A stretch of 64,000 nt of DNA from DASSBG01 sp963800395 (lineage in GTDB: Bacteria; Pseudomonadota; Gammaproteobacteria; Xanthomonadales; Rhodanobacteraceae), in NCBI GenBank assembly GCA_963800395.1, contig CAWDBD010000001.1, positions 1 through 64,000 on the forward strand, written 5' to 3'. The position numbers and the translations under genes were made by a program. Below the pieces are notes generated by a model. The model saw only the letters and a list, made by a program, of their open reading frames with translations. It did not search any database and was not told the DNA's origin. This document shows, piece by piece, positions 35,286 to 42,589 of this stretch; position 1 is the first letter of the stretch, and each line of letters begins with the position of its first letter.

Positions 35286-35864
35286 ATGATGACTAAAGCG
35301 ATTCTGGCAGCGTGTCTGCTTTGCCTTCTCTCTGCACCCGCGTTCGCCCAGGCGCGAGACAGCGGGCCGTCGGTGGCACCCGGCTCCGGTGTATCGCGAG
35401 CGATGCCTGAAGACAGCCCCGCCGGCGCACACTTTGCCTGGGCGGATGTTCTGCGTGTCGATCCGATCTACGAGACCGTATCGGTGACTCGTCCGCGGCG
35501 GGAATGCCATGATGTGCAAGTGGTTGAGCGTCAGCGCGGCAACGGCACGGCCGGTGCCGTGCTGGGAGCGGTGGTCGGCGGCGTTCTGGGCAATACCATC
35601 GGCAAGGGTGACGGTCGCAAGGCGGCCACGGTGGCCGGTGCCGTCGCGGGCGGCGCCATCGGTCATGGCGCGGCAACCCGCAATGATGGTGAGACAGGCT
35701 ACACCCGCACCCGCTGCGAGGATGTTCCCGAAGTGACCCAGGAGCAGCGTATCAGCAGCTATGACGTGGAATACCGTTATCACGGCGACGTGTATGTCTC
35801 ACGCCTGGCCTACGATCCCGGTGAGCGTCTGCGTGTTCGCGTCAGCGTCACGCCGGCAGATTGA
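35286..35864 (+). CDS. Glycine-zipper 2TM-domain envelope protein
   Basis: The start is taken at the ATG at 35286 (MMTKAILAACLLCLLSAPAF, then AQARDSG), a clear signal peptide; product 192 residues. A glycine-zipper segment GNGTAGAVLGAVVGGVLGNT, IGKGDGRKAATVAGAVAGGA IGHG would form a packed hairpin in the outer membrane or periplasm, as in SlyB/Rick17-type proteins. Two cysteines flank the zipper (RRECHDVQVVE and RTRCEDVPEV) and may form a disulfide. The C-terminus is a beta-rich YDVEYRYHGDVYVSRLAYDP. Confidence 0.8.
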   Translation: MMTKAILAACLLCLLSAPAFAQARDSGPSVAPGSGVSRAMPEDSPAGAHFAWADVLRVDPIYETVSVTRPRRECHDVQVVERQRGNGTAGAVLGAVVGGVLGNTIGKGDGRKAATVAGAVAGGAIGHGAATRNDGETGYTRTRCEDVPEVTQEQRISSYDVEYRYHGDVYVSRLAYDPGERLRVRVSVTPAD

Positions 35865-35921
35865 GGCCGGGGAATGCGTGCCGCTGTTGCAGACCCGGGC
35901 GTTTCATGCTTTGATGCGCCC

Positions 35922-36029
35922 ATGCATGACTACCTTGCCCGCATCGAAATGCCTTGCACGACGGCCCGACTGGCCGCCGGCATGACCTCGCGTGCGCGCC
36001 GACCGGAGTACTTGATCCCGGCCGGGTAG
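35922..36029 (+). CDS. Candidate arginine leader peptide
   Basis: A 35-codon frame reads MHDYLARIEMPCTTARLAAG then MTSRARRPEYLIPAG, with three Arg codons in four (CGT GCG CGC CGA) near its end; a shorter version starts at the ATG at 35982. It lies between the glycine-zipper gene and the arginine operon, ends 30 bases before an intrinsic terminator and overlaps a segment able to pair with that terminator. I do not see a strong Shine-Dalgarno for either ATG, which weakens the case. Confidence 0.5.
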   Translation: MHDYLARIEMPCTTARLAAGMTSRARRPEYLIPAG

Positions 36030-36087
36030 GCAGTCGCGCGTGCATCATGATTCTCGACGAAACCCGGCCTCCGCGCCGGGTTTTTTT
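36020..36087 (+). promoter_or_regulatory. Candidate transcription attenuator of the arginine operon
   Basis: AAACCCGGC (36060-36068) pairs with GCCGGGTTT (36075-36083), with a 6-base loop, followed by more T (run 36081-36087): a classic intrinsic terminator 46 bases before the argF' start. GGCCGGGT at 36020-36027, which covers the last codons and stop of the Arg-rich leader, is perfectly complementary to ACCCGGCC (36062-36069) of the terminator's first arm. A ribosome stalled at the Arg codons would leave it free to form the antiterminator; one reaching the stop would mask it. The terminator could instead simply end the glycine-zipper transcript. Confidence 0.6.
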
Positions 36088-36132
36088 GTTTCCCCGTTTT
36101 TTCCGCCGCATTTTCCGATTCATGGACCTGCA

Positions 36133-37191
36133 ATGAATATCCGTCACTTTCTCAATACCCAGGACTGGAGCCGCAGCGAACTGGATGCGCTGCTGGCGCA
36201 TGGCGCCGAGTTCAAGCGCAGTCCGCAAGGCCGCCAGCTGGACGGCAAGGCGATTGCGCTGCTGTTTTTCAATCCGTCGATGCGCACCCGTACCAGCTTC
36301 GAGCTGGGCGCCCATCAGCTTGGCGGCAAGGCTGTCGTGCTGGCTCCCGGCAAGGATGCCTGGCCCATCGAATTCGAGGTCGGCGCGGTCATGGAAGGCG
36401 ACGCCGAGGAACATGTTGCCGAAGTGGCGCGGGTGCTCAGCCGCTATGTGGACATGATCGGCGTGCGCGCGTTTCCCGGGTTCCAGGACTGGCAGGTGGA
36501 CCGTCAGGACACCGTGCTCAAGGCGTTTGCCCGATACGCCACGGTGCCGGTGATCAACATGGAAACCATCACCCACCCTTGCCAGGAACTGGCGCACATC
36601 ATGGCATTGCAGGAGCATTTCGGCCGTATCGAGCCCGAATCACGTCCCGAGCAGGTCCTGTCCGGCAAGAAGTTCGTCCTGACCTGGACCTATCACCCCA
36701 GGCCCCTGAATACGGCCGTGGCCAACTCGGCGCTTGCCATCGCCACGCGCTTTGGCATGGACGTGACCTTGCTGTGTCCGACCCCGGAGTATGCGCTGGA
36801 TCGGCGCTACATGGACATCGCACGGAACAATGCCGAGGAAACCGGTGGCAGTTTTTGCATGAGCCACGACATCAACGAAGCCTATGCCGACGCCCAGGTC
36901 GTGTACGCCAAGAGCTGGGGTGCGATCCCGTACTTCGGTCGCTGGCAGGAAGAAAAGGCGATCCGCGATGCGAACCGCCATTTCATCGTCGACGAGACCA
37001 AGATGGCACTGACGGACAACGCCGTGTTCAGCCATTGCCTGCCGCTCCGGCGCAACGTGAAGGCGACCGACGCGGTCATGGACTCGCCCGCCTGCATCGC
37101 CATCGAGGAGGCCGAAAACCGCCTGCACGTGCAGAAGGCGGTGATGGCCAAGCTTGCAGGACTCGGGACTCGGGACTCGGGACTCGATTGA
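36133..37191 (+). CDS. argF': N-acetylornithine carbamoyltransferase
   Basis: The ATG at 36133 (MNIRHFLNTQDWSRSELDAL) gives 352 residues. Carbamoyl-phosphate binding motif NPSMRTRTSFELGAHQL, HPCQELAHIMAL and FSHCLPLRRNVKATDAVMDS mark the transcarbamylase family; PSMRTRTSFE and the HCLPLRRNVKATD loop match the acetylornithine-specific type of Xanthomonas and relatives, not the usual OTC. It transfers carbamoyl to N-acetylornithine, giving acetylcitrulline. The last residues GLGTRDSGLD are encoded by a GGACTCG heptamer array and probably extend a shorter ancestral C-terminus. It is the first gene of the arginine operon. Confidence 0.93.
   Translation: MNIRHFLNTQDWSRSELDALLAHGAEFKRSPQGRQLDGKAIALLFFNPSMRTRTSFELGAHQLGGKAVVLAPGKDAWPIEFEVGAVMEGDAEEHVAEVARVLSRYVDMIGVRAFPGFQDWQVDRQDTVLKAFARYATVPVINMETITHPCQELAHIMALQEHFGRIEPESRPEQVLSGKKFVLTWTYHPRPLNTAVANSALAIATRFGMDVTLLCPTPEYALDRRYMDIARNNAEETGGSFCMSHDINEAYADAQVVYAKSWGAIPYFGRWQEEKAIRDANRHFIVDETKMALTDNAVFSHCLPLRRNVKATDAVMDSPACIAIEEAENRLHVQKAVMAKLAGLGTRDSGLD
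37159..37186 (+). repeat. GGACTCG x4 heptamer array at the end of argF'
   Basis: Four perfect copies of GGACTCG run into the argF' stop codon and encode the tail GLGTRDSGL. It is inverted relative to the array at 37277-37304; the two could pair over 28 bases (one G-U) with the argF' stop and argG start in the 90-base loop. Confidence 0.95.
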
Positions 37192-37254
37192 GTTCCTTGT
37201 TGCATTTCTTCTCAACATCAATCTGCAAGTTACAGATTCTTCTGGAGTTTTCTC

Positions 37255-38502
37255 ATGGCGAATACAGCGGCTTCCACGAGTCCCGAGTCCCGAGTCCCGA
37301 GTTCCGACGGCAACACTCCCGTCGTGCTGGCCTTTTCCGGTGGTCTCGACACCAGTTTCTGCGTGCCCTACCTGAAAGAGCGCGGTTTTGCCGTACATAC
37401 CGTGTTTGCCGATACCGGCGGGGTCGACCAGGACGAGCGTGCCTTCATCGAACAGCGCGCCAGGGAGCTGGGCGTGGCCAGTCATGTGACCGTGGATGGT
37501 GGCCCGGCCTTGTGGCAGCACTTCGTCAAGCCGTTCGTGTGGGCCGGCGAGGCCTACCAGGGCCAGTATCCCTTGCTGGTATCGGACAGGTACCTGATCG
37601 TCGAGGCGGTCATTGCCCGTGCCAGGGCCCTGGGTACCCGCCTTGTTGCGCACGGCTGTACCGGCATGGGCAACGACCAGGTGCGTTTCGACCTGACCGT
37701 CAATGCGCTGGGTGATTTCGAGATCCTGGCACCGGTGCGCGAGATCCAGAAGGAACACACCCAGACCAGGGCCTGGGAGCAGGCCTATCTCGAAGAGCGT
37801 GGATTCGACATCCGCAGCAGCCAGAAGCGCTACACCATCAATGAAAACCTGCTGGGCGTCACGCTCTCCGGCAGTGAGGTCGATGAGTGGAAGGCGCCGG
37901 AAGAGGGCGCGCGCGGCTGGTGCGCACCGCGCAGCGAATGGCCGGCCGAGCCGCTTGAGGTGTGCATCGACTTCCGCCAGGGCGAGGCCGTGGCGCTGGA
38001 CGGGCAAACGCGGGAAGGGCACGCGATCCTGGCGCGCCTGAACAGCTTGTTTGCGGCCTACGGTGTCGGCCGGGGCATGTATACCGGCGACACAACCATC
38101 GGCCTGAAAGGGCGTATCGTGTACGAGGCACCCGGCCTTGTCAGTCTGCTAGTGGCGCACCGCGCCCTGGAGGAGGCCGTCCTTTCCAAGGCGCAAAACC
38201 GGTTCAAGCCGGATGTCGCGCGCAAATGGGTCGAACTGGTGTACGAGGGCTTTTTTCACGATCCCCTGAAGCGCGACCTGGAAGCATTCCTGGCCAGCAG
38301 CCAGCGTTGCGTCAACGGCCGCGTGACCCTGCGCTCGGAAGGCGCCCAGGTGCAGGCCGTGGCGGTGCAGTCGCCACATCTGCTGGCCAGTGACCAGGCC
38401 ACCTATGCGCAGTCGGCCGACTGGGGCGTCAGCGAGGCCGAAGGTTTCATCAAGCTGTTCGGCATGAGCCCGACGCTGTGGGCGAGGGTGAATCGGTCAT
38501 GA
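37255..38502 (+). CDS. argG: Argininosuccinate synthase
   Basis: The 415-residue protein begins MANTAASTSPESRVPSSDGN, in which the SPESRVPS part is encoded by a heptamer array, and then follows the family: VVLAFSGGLDTSFCVPYL (ATP-binding SGGxDTS), VAHGCTGMGNDQVRFDLT, YTINENLLGVTLSGSEVDEW and EGHAILARLNSLFAAYGVGR. It joins citrulline and aspartate; in this pathway the substrate citrulline comes from deacetylated acetylcitrulline. It belongs to the short ArgG type. Its stop overlaps the start of the deacetylase gene (ATGA). Confidence 0.96.
   Translation: MANTAASTSPESRVPSSDGNTPVVLAFSGGLDTSFCVPYLKERGFAVHTVFADTGGVDQDERAFIEQRARELGVASHVTVDGGPALWQHFVKPFVWAGEAYQGQYPLLVSDRYLIVEAVIARARALGTRLVAHGCTGMGNDQVRFDLTVNALGDFEILAPVREIQKEHTQTRAWEQAYLEERGFDIRSSQKRYTINENLLGVTLSGSEVDEWKAPEEGARGWCAPRSEWPAEPLEVCIDFRQGEAVALDGQTREGHAILARLNSLFAAYGVGRGMYTGDTTIGLKGRIVYEAPGLVSLLVAHRALEEAVLSKAQNRFKPDVARKWVELVYEGFFHDPLKRDLEAFLASSQRCVNGRVTLRSEGAQVQAVAVQSPHLLASDQATYAQSADWGVSEAEGFIKLFGMSPTLWARVNRS
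37277..37304 (+). repeat. CGAGTCC x4 heptamer array at the start of argG
   Basis: Three copies of CGAGTCC and one CGAGTTC, 23 bases after the argG start codon, encode SPESRVPS. It is the inverse complement of the array at the end of argF', so a long stem around the ribosome-binding site of argG is possible in the mRNA. Confidence 0.95.
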
Positions 38503-39665
38503 TGCGGGACTCGGGATTCGGGACTCGGGACTCGGGATTGCTGGCAGCAACGCTCAGGCATCTTGAGCACCTGGTCGCCTTCGATACGCGCAACCCGCCA
38601 CGCCGGATCGACCGCGGTGGCATTTTCGAATACCTGTGCCAGCAGCTCTCGGGCTTCGAACTGGACCTGATCGACCATGGTGCCGGCGCGGTCAGTCTGC
38701 TGGCGCTGCGCGGTCGCCCGAAGCTGCTGTTCAACGTGCACGTGGATACGGTGCCCGACTCGCCGCACTGGAGTGCCAGCCCGTTCGATCTGCGGATTGG
38801 TGCGGATCGCGCCATCGGCCTGGGTGCTTGCGACATAAAAGGAGCGGCGGCCGCGATGCTTGCTGTCGCAGGCGCCAGCGATGGCGACTGCGCGTTCCTG
38901 TTCAGCAGCGACGAGGAAGCCAACGATTCCCGCTGCGTGCCCGCTTTCCTGCGCAAATTCACCGCCACCGGAGTCACGAGTCCCGAGTCCCGGGCCCCGC
39001 AATTCGACGCAGTCATCGTGGCCGAGCCGACCCGTGGTGAAGCCGTGCTCGCGCATCGCGGCATCAACTCGGTGCTGATGAAATTCCAGGGTCGCGCGGC
39101 GCATGCCTCGGCAAAGCAGAGCCGGGCGGACAGTGCCCTGCATCAGGCTGTGCGCTGGGGCGCCGCAGCGCTGGATTTTGTCGATACCCGGGCCGACGAC
39201 GCCTTTGGTGGCCTTGCCGGCCTGCGCTTCAACCTGGGCCGCATCGTCGGTGGCATCAAGGCCAACGTGATTGCGCCCGAAGCCGAATTGCGTTTCGGTT
39301 TCCGACCGTTGCCGTCGATGGATCCCGACCGCTTGCTCGAGACCTTCCGCGAACTGGCACAGCCGGAACCGGCGCACTTCGAGGAAACCTTTCGCGGCCC
39401 GGCGCTGCCCTCGGGTTCGGACGACAAGGCGGAATCGCGACATCAGGCGGCGCAGGCACTGGCCGGGAAACTGCAATTGCCAGTCGGTGCCGCGGTGGAC
39501 TTCTGGACCGAGTCCTCGCTGTTTTCAGCCGCCGGATACACCAGTTTCGTGTTTGGTCCAGGCGATATCGCACAGGCACACACGGCTGACGAATGGGTGG
39601 CACTGCCCCAGTTGGCATCGTATGCCGATCACCTCTATCGGATAGTCGAGCATGGACATGCATAG
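38499..39665 (+). CDS. argE': N-acetyl-L-citrulline deacetylase (M20 peptidase family)
   Basis: The start at 38499 overlaps the argG stop. The 388-residue protein shows LLFNVHVDTVPDSPHWSASP (first zinc His/Asp), GLGACDIKGAAAAMLAVAGA (bridging Asp), LFSSDEEANDS (catalytic Glu), an AVIVAEPTRGEAV strand and FGPGDIAQAHTADEWVALPQ with the last His ligand. In xanthomonads the equivalent enzyme deacetylates acetylcitrulline to citrulline. The N-terminal MMRDSGFGTRDSGLL and an internal TSPESRAPQ both come from heptamer arrays. The first precedes the fold and the second sits on a surface-type loop, so function is probably kept. Confidence 0.9.
   Translation: MMRDSGFGTRDSGLLAATLRHLEHLVAFDTRNPPRRIDRGGIFEYLCQQLSGFELDLIDHGAGAVSLLALRGRPKLLFNVHVDTVPDSPHWSASPFDLRIGADRAIGLGACDIKGAAAAMLAVAGASDGDCAFLFSSDEEANDSRCVPAFLRKFTATGVTSPESRAPQFDAVIVAEPTRGEAVLAHRGINSVLMKFQGRAAHASAKQSRADSALHQAVRWGAAALDFVDTRADDAFGGLAGLRFNLGRIVGGIKANVIAPEAELRFGFRPLPSMDPDRLLETFRELAQPEPAHFEETFRGPALPSGSDDKAESRHQAAQALAGKLQLPVGAAVDFWTESSLFSAAGYTSFVFGPGDIAQAHTADEWVALPQLASYADHLYRIVEHGHA
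38507..38541 (+). repeat. GGACTCG-type array at the start of the deacetylase gene
   Basis: Five heptamers (GGACTCG, GGATTCG, GGACTCG, GGACTCG and a partial GGATTGC) directly follow the ATG and encode RDSGFGTRDSGL. Orientation is as in the argF' array. Confidence 0.93.
38977..38997 (+). repeat. CGAGTCC-type array inside the deacetylase gene
   Basis: Two perfect CGAGTCC units and one CGGGCCC, in opposite orientation to the array at 38507, encode SPESRAP in the middle of the enzyme. It keeps the frame (21 bases) and would add a surface loop. Confidence 0.9.
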
Positions 39666-41004
39666 CCGGCCGGGCAATGTGGCGCACTCCGGAAATACCC
39701 GACAGACCATCGTGCGGCTGCTGTCCGGCATGGGCAGTGCCAGCGAGATTCGCCAGTATCTGAAACGGTTTGCGCAGCTTGATGCAAAACGCTTTGCCGT
39801 GGTCAAAGTGGGCGGTGCGGTGCTGCGTGATGACCTCAAGGCACTGGCGTCGTCACTGGCCTTTCTGCAGGAGGTGGGCCTGACACCCATTGTGCTGCAT
39901 GGCGCCGGCCCGCAGCTGGATGCCGAGCTTGCTGCTGCAGGCATCGACAAGCAGACCCGCGGTGGGCTGCGGGTGACGCCACCGGAGGTGCTGAAGGTGG
40001 CGCGGCGCGTATTCCAGGCGCAAAACCTGAGCCTTGTGGCGTCGCTGCATGAAGCCGGTGCACGCGCCACCTCAGTCGTGTCCGGAGTGTTCGAGGCGCG
40101 CTTTGTGGATCGCGAGCGCCTGGGCCTGGTCGGCGAGGTTGAGCGGGTCGATCTGGCGCCGATCGAGGCCAGCCTCGAGGCCGGGTCGATCCCGGTGATT
40201 GCGCCGCTCGGTGAGACCGCGCAAGGACAGATACTCAATATCAACGCCGACTTCGCCGTGGCCGAGCTGGTGCATGCGCTCAAGCCTTACAAGATGGTGT
40301 TTCTCACCGGTACCGGCGGCCTGCTCGATGGTGATGGCCAGGTCATCGACTCGATCAATCTGGCCAGTGAATACGATGAGCTGATGGCGCAAGCCTGGCT
40401 GCATTCGGGCATGCGCCTGAAACTGGAGCAGATCAAGGCGCTTCTGGATGAGCTTCCCCTCACCTCATCGGTGTCGATCACCCGACCGTCGCAGCTGGCC
40501 AGGGAACTGTTCACCCATCGCGGCTCCGGCACCCTGGTGCGGCGGGGCGAACTGATACGCTGTTTGCACAGTTGGGAAGGTGTGGATACCGCGCGCCTGC
40601 GCAGCCTGATCGAGTCGGGTTTCGGGCGCCATCTGGGCGACGATTATTTTGAGCGGATCAAGCCATGCCATGTCTATGTCAGCGAGCACTACCGTGCGGC
40701 GATGGTGCTCACGGCAGAGGCCTGCGGCACCTATCTGGACAAGTTTGCCGTGCTGGACGAGGCCCAGGGCGAAGGTCTGGGCCGTGCGCTCTGGCAAAGA
40801 ATGCGCGTTGATCACGACAGCCTGTTCTGGCGTTCACGGCACGGCAATCCGGCCAATGCCCTGTACGATGCCGAGTGCGATGGTTTCCTCAAGTCCGGCG
40901 AATGGCGAATCTACTGGTGCGGCCTCCGCTCTCTGGATGATGTGGATGCCTGCGTCAAACACTGTCTGGCTCGGGCACCGAGCCTTTTCGAGGTAAGGAC
41001 ATGA
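39652..41004 (+). CDS. argB: Bifunctional N-acetylglutamate kinase / N-acetylglutamate synthase
   Basis: The 450-residue protein consists of an amino-acid-kinase domain (about residues 40-290: AVVKVGGAVLRDD, TPIVLHGAGPQLDAELAAAG, GQILNINADFAVAELVHALK, KMVFLTGTGGLLDGDGQVID) and a C-terminal GNAT domain of the NAT/DUF619 type (residues 300-450: KPCHVYVSEHYRAAMVLTAE, FAVLDEAQGEGLGRALWQRM). This vertebrate-like NAGS-K fusion is known from Xanthomonas and Maricaulis. It makes acetylglutamate and phosphorylates it, so no separate argA is needed. The start overlaps argE' by 14 bases. Confidence 0.93.
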   Translation: MDMHSRPGNVAHSGNTRQTIVRLLSGMGSASEIRQYLKRFAQLDAKRFAVVKVGGAVLRDDLKALASSLAFLQEVGLTPIVLHGAGPQLDAELAAAGIDKQTRGGLRVTPPEVLKVARRVFQAQNLSLVASLHEAGARATSVVSGVFEARFVDRERLGLVGEVERVDLAPIEASLEAGSIPVIAPLGETAQGQILNINADFAVAELVHALKPYKMVFLTGTGGLLDGDGQVIDSINLASEYDELMAQAWLHSGMRLKLEQIKALLDELPLTSSVSITRPSQLARELFTHRGSGTLVRRGELIRCLHSWEGVDTARLRSLIESGFGRHLGDDYFERIKPCHVYVSEHYRAAMVLTAEACGTYLDKFAVLDEAQGEGLGRALWQRMRVDHDSLFWRSRHGNPANALYDAECDGFLKSGEWRIYWCGLRSLDDVDACVKHCLARAPSLFEVRT

Positions 41005-41603
41005 CTTCATTTGCCGAAGCGCTGGTGCTGGAAGGCGAGCGGGTGCTGCTGGAGCCCCTGACAACCCGGCATGTGCCAGGGCTTGCCGATGCCGCGGCCG
41101 ATGGCTGCTTGTGGGAACTGTGGTACACGGGCGTACCCGGGCCCGATGACACAGTGGACTACGTGCAGCAGGCACTGGCGATGCAGGACGACGGGCTTGC
41201 CGTGCCGTTTGTGGTGCGCAGGGCCGCGGACGGACGGGTTGTGGGCAGCACACGCTACTGCAACATCGATGCCGCCAACCGCCGCCTGGAGATTGGCTAC
41301 ACCTGGTATGCAGCCAGCGCCCAGCGCACTGCGGTCAACAGCGAATGCAAGCTGCTGTTGCTGCAACATGCATTTGAAACACTGGACTGCATCGCCGTGG
41401 AATTTCGCACGCACTGGCTCAACCAGCGTTCGCGTGCGGCGATCGCGCGTCTGGGCGCAAAACAGGATGGCGTGTTGCGCAATCATCGCATCCTGCCTGA
41501 TGGCAGCCTCCGGGACACGGTGGTGTTCTCCATTCTTGCCAGCGAATGGCCCGCCGTGAAGCAACTGCTGCGTACGCGTCTTGCGCGGGGGCATGAGGCA
41601 TGA
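41001..41603 (+). CDS. GNAT family N-acetyltransferase in the arginine operon
   Basis: The 200-residue protein overlaps both neighbours by four bases. Features: LEPLTTRHVPGLADAAADGC at the front, PFVVRRAADGRVVGSTRYCN, LEIGYTWYAASAQRTAVNSE with the acetyl-CoA loop and KLLLLQHAFETLDCIAVEFR. This is the RimJ/RimL-like layout (acetyltransferase_3 type). The tight operon position suggests a role in arginine metabolism, perhaps on an amino group, but the adjacent fused ArgB already has synthase activity. Substrate unknown. Confidence 0.85.
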   Translation: MTSFAEALVLEGERVLLEPLTTRHVPGLADAAADGCLWELWYTGVPGPDDTVDYVQQALAMQDDGLAVPFVVRRAADGRVVGSTRYCNIDAANRRLEIGYTWYAASAQRTAVNSECKLLLLQHAFETLDCIAVEFRTHWLNQRSRAAIARLGAKQDGVLRNHRILPDGSLRDTVVFSILASEWPAVKQLLRTRLARGHEA

Positions 41604-42589
41604 GCCGCCGTGTGGGACTGGTGGGTGCGCGCGGGCATACCGGCCTCGAGCTGATGCGGCTGATTGCGGGGCACCCTGCACTGGAACTTGATTTTGTGGT
41701 GTCGCGTGAACTGGCGGGGAAGCCGGTTGGCGCACAGGTCGCCGGTGTGGACAGCGATTTGTGCTATGAGGCACTGGATGCCGGGCAAGTGGCTGCGCGC
41801 GGCGCGGATGTGGTTATCCTGGCACTGCCCAATGACAAGTCCGGCCGTTTTGTCGATGCCATCAACGACAGCGGGACAGACCCGGTGATCGTGGATCTGT
41901 CCGCCGACCACCGCTTTGACCGGGACTGGTACTACGGCCTGCCTGAACTGACCCGCGATGCATGGCGCGGCCAGCGGCGGGTCAGCAACCCGGGGTGCTA
42001 TGCCACGGCCATGCAGCTGTCGCTGGCACCGCTCAAGGGTCTGCTGGCCGCGCCGCCGGTGTGCTTTGGTGTCTCCGGCTACTCGGGTGCCGGTACCACG
42101 CCTTCTGACCGCAATGATCCGGAAAAGCTGCGTGACAACCTGATGCCCTACGCCCTCACCGGGCACATCCACGAGAAGGAAGCGTCCTGGCAGCTCAGCG
42201 TGCCAGTCGAGTTCATGCCGCATGTGGCACCGCATTTTCGCGGCCTCAGTGTGACCAGCAACGTCTATCTGTCGCGGGCACTGACGCGTGATGAGGTCGT
42301 GGCCCTGTTCCGCGAGGCCTATGCCCATGAACCGCTGGTGCGCGTTTCCGGGGACGCCCCGTGGGTCAGTCGCATTGCCGGCCGGCAGCATGCCGAGATT
42401 GGCGGCTTTGCCGTGTCGGCCGACGGCCGTCGCGTGGTACTGGTGGCCACGCTGGACAATCTGCTCAAGGGTGCGGCGACGCAGGCCGTACAGAATATCA
42501 ATCGCGTGCTCGGCATGGCAGAGCTGGATGGCATTGTGTTGCCGGATGCCGATGCCGCAAGCCGGGGACACGGGGAGGTGGTTGCATGA
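41600..42589 (+). CDS. argC: N-acetyl-gamma-glutamyl-phosphate reductase
   Basis: The 329-residue protein begins MSRRVGLVGARGHTGLELMR with the NADP-binding GARGHTG loop, then SADHRFD, RRVSNPGCYATAMQLSLAPL with the catalytic Cys, FGVSGYSGAGTTPSDRND and GHIHEKEA. It reduces acetylglutamyl phosphate to the semialdehyde. It shares four-base overlaps with the genes on both sides, and its fit in the operon is complete. Confidence 0.96.
   Translation: MSRRVGLVGARGHTGLELMRLIAGHPALELDFVVSRELAGKPVGAQVAGVDSDLCYEALDAGQVAARGADVVILALPNDKSGRFVDAINDSGTDPVIVDLSADHRFDRDWYYGLPELTRDAWRGQRRVSNPGCYATAMQLSLAPLKGLLAAPPVCFGVSGYSGAGTTPSDRNDPEKLRDNLMPYALTGHIHEKEASWQLSVPVEFMPHVAPHFRGLSVTSNVYLSRALTRDEVVALFREAYAHEPLVRVSGDAPWVSRIAGRQHAEIGGFAVSADGRRVVLVATLDNLLKGAATQAVQNINRVLGMAELDGIVLPDADAASRGHGEVVA

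Noticed and set aside
35914..35983. An alternative leader peptide in another frame starting MRPCMTTL
   Set aside because: It ends before the alternative-pairing segment and has its Arg codons further away, so it fits the attenuator geometry less well than the frame ending at 36029.
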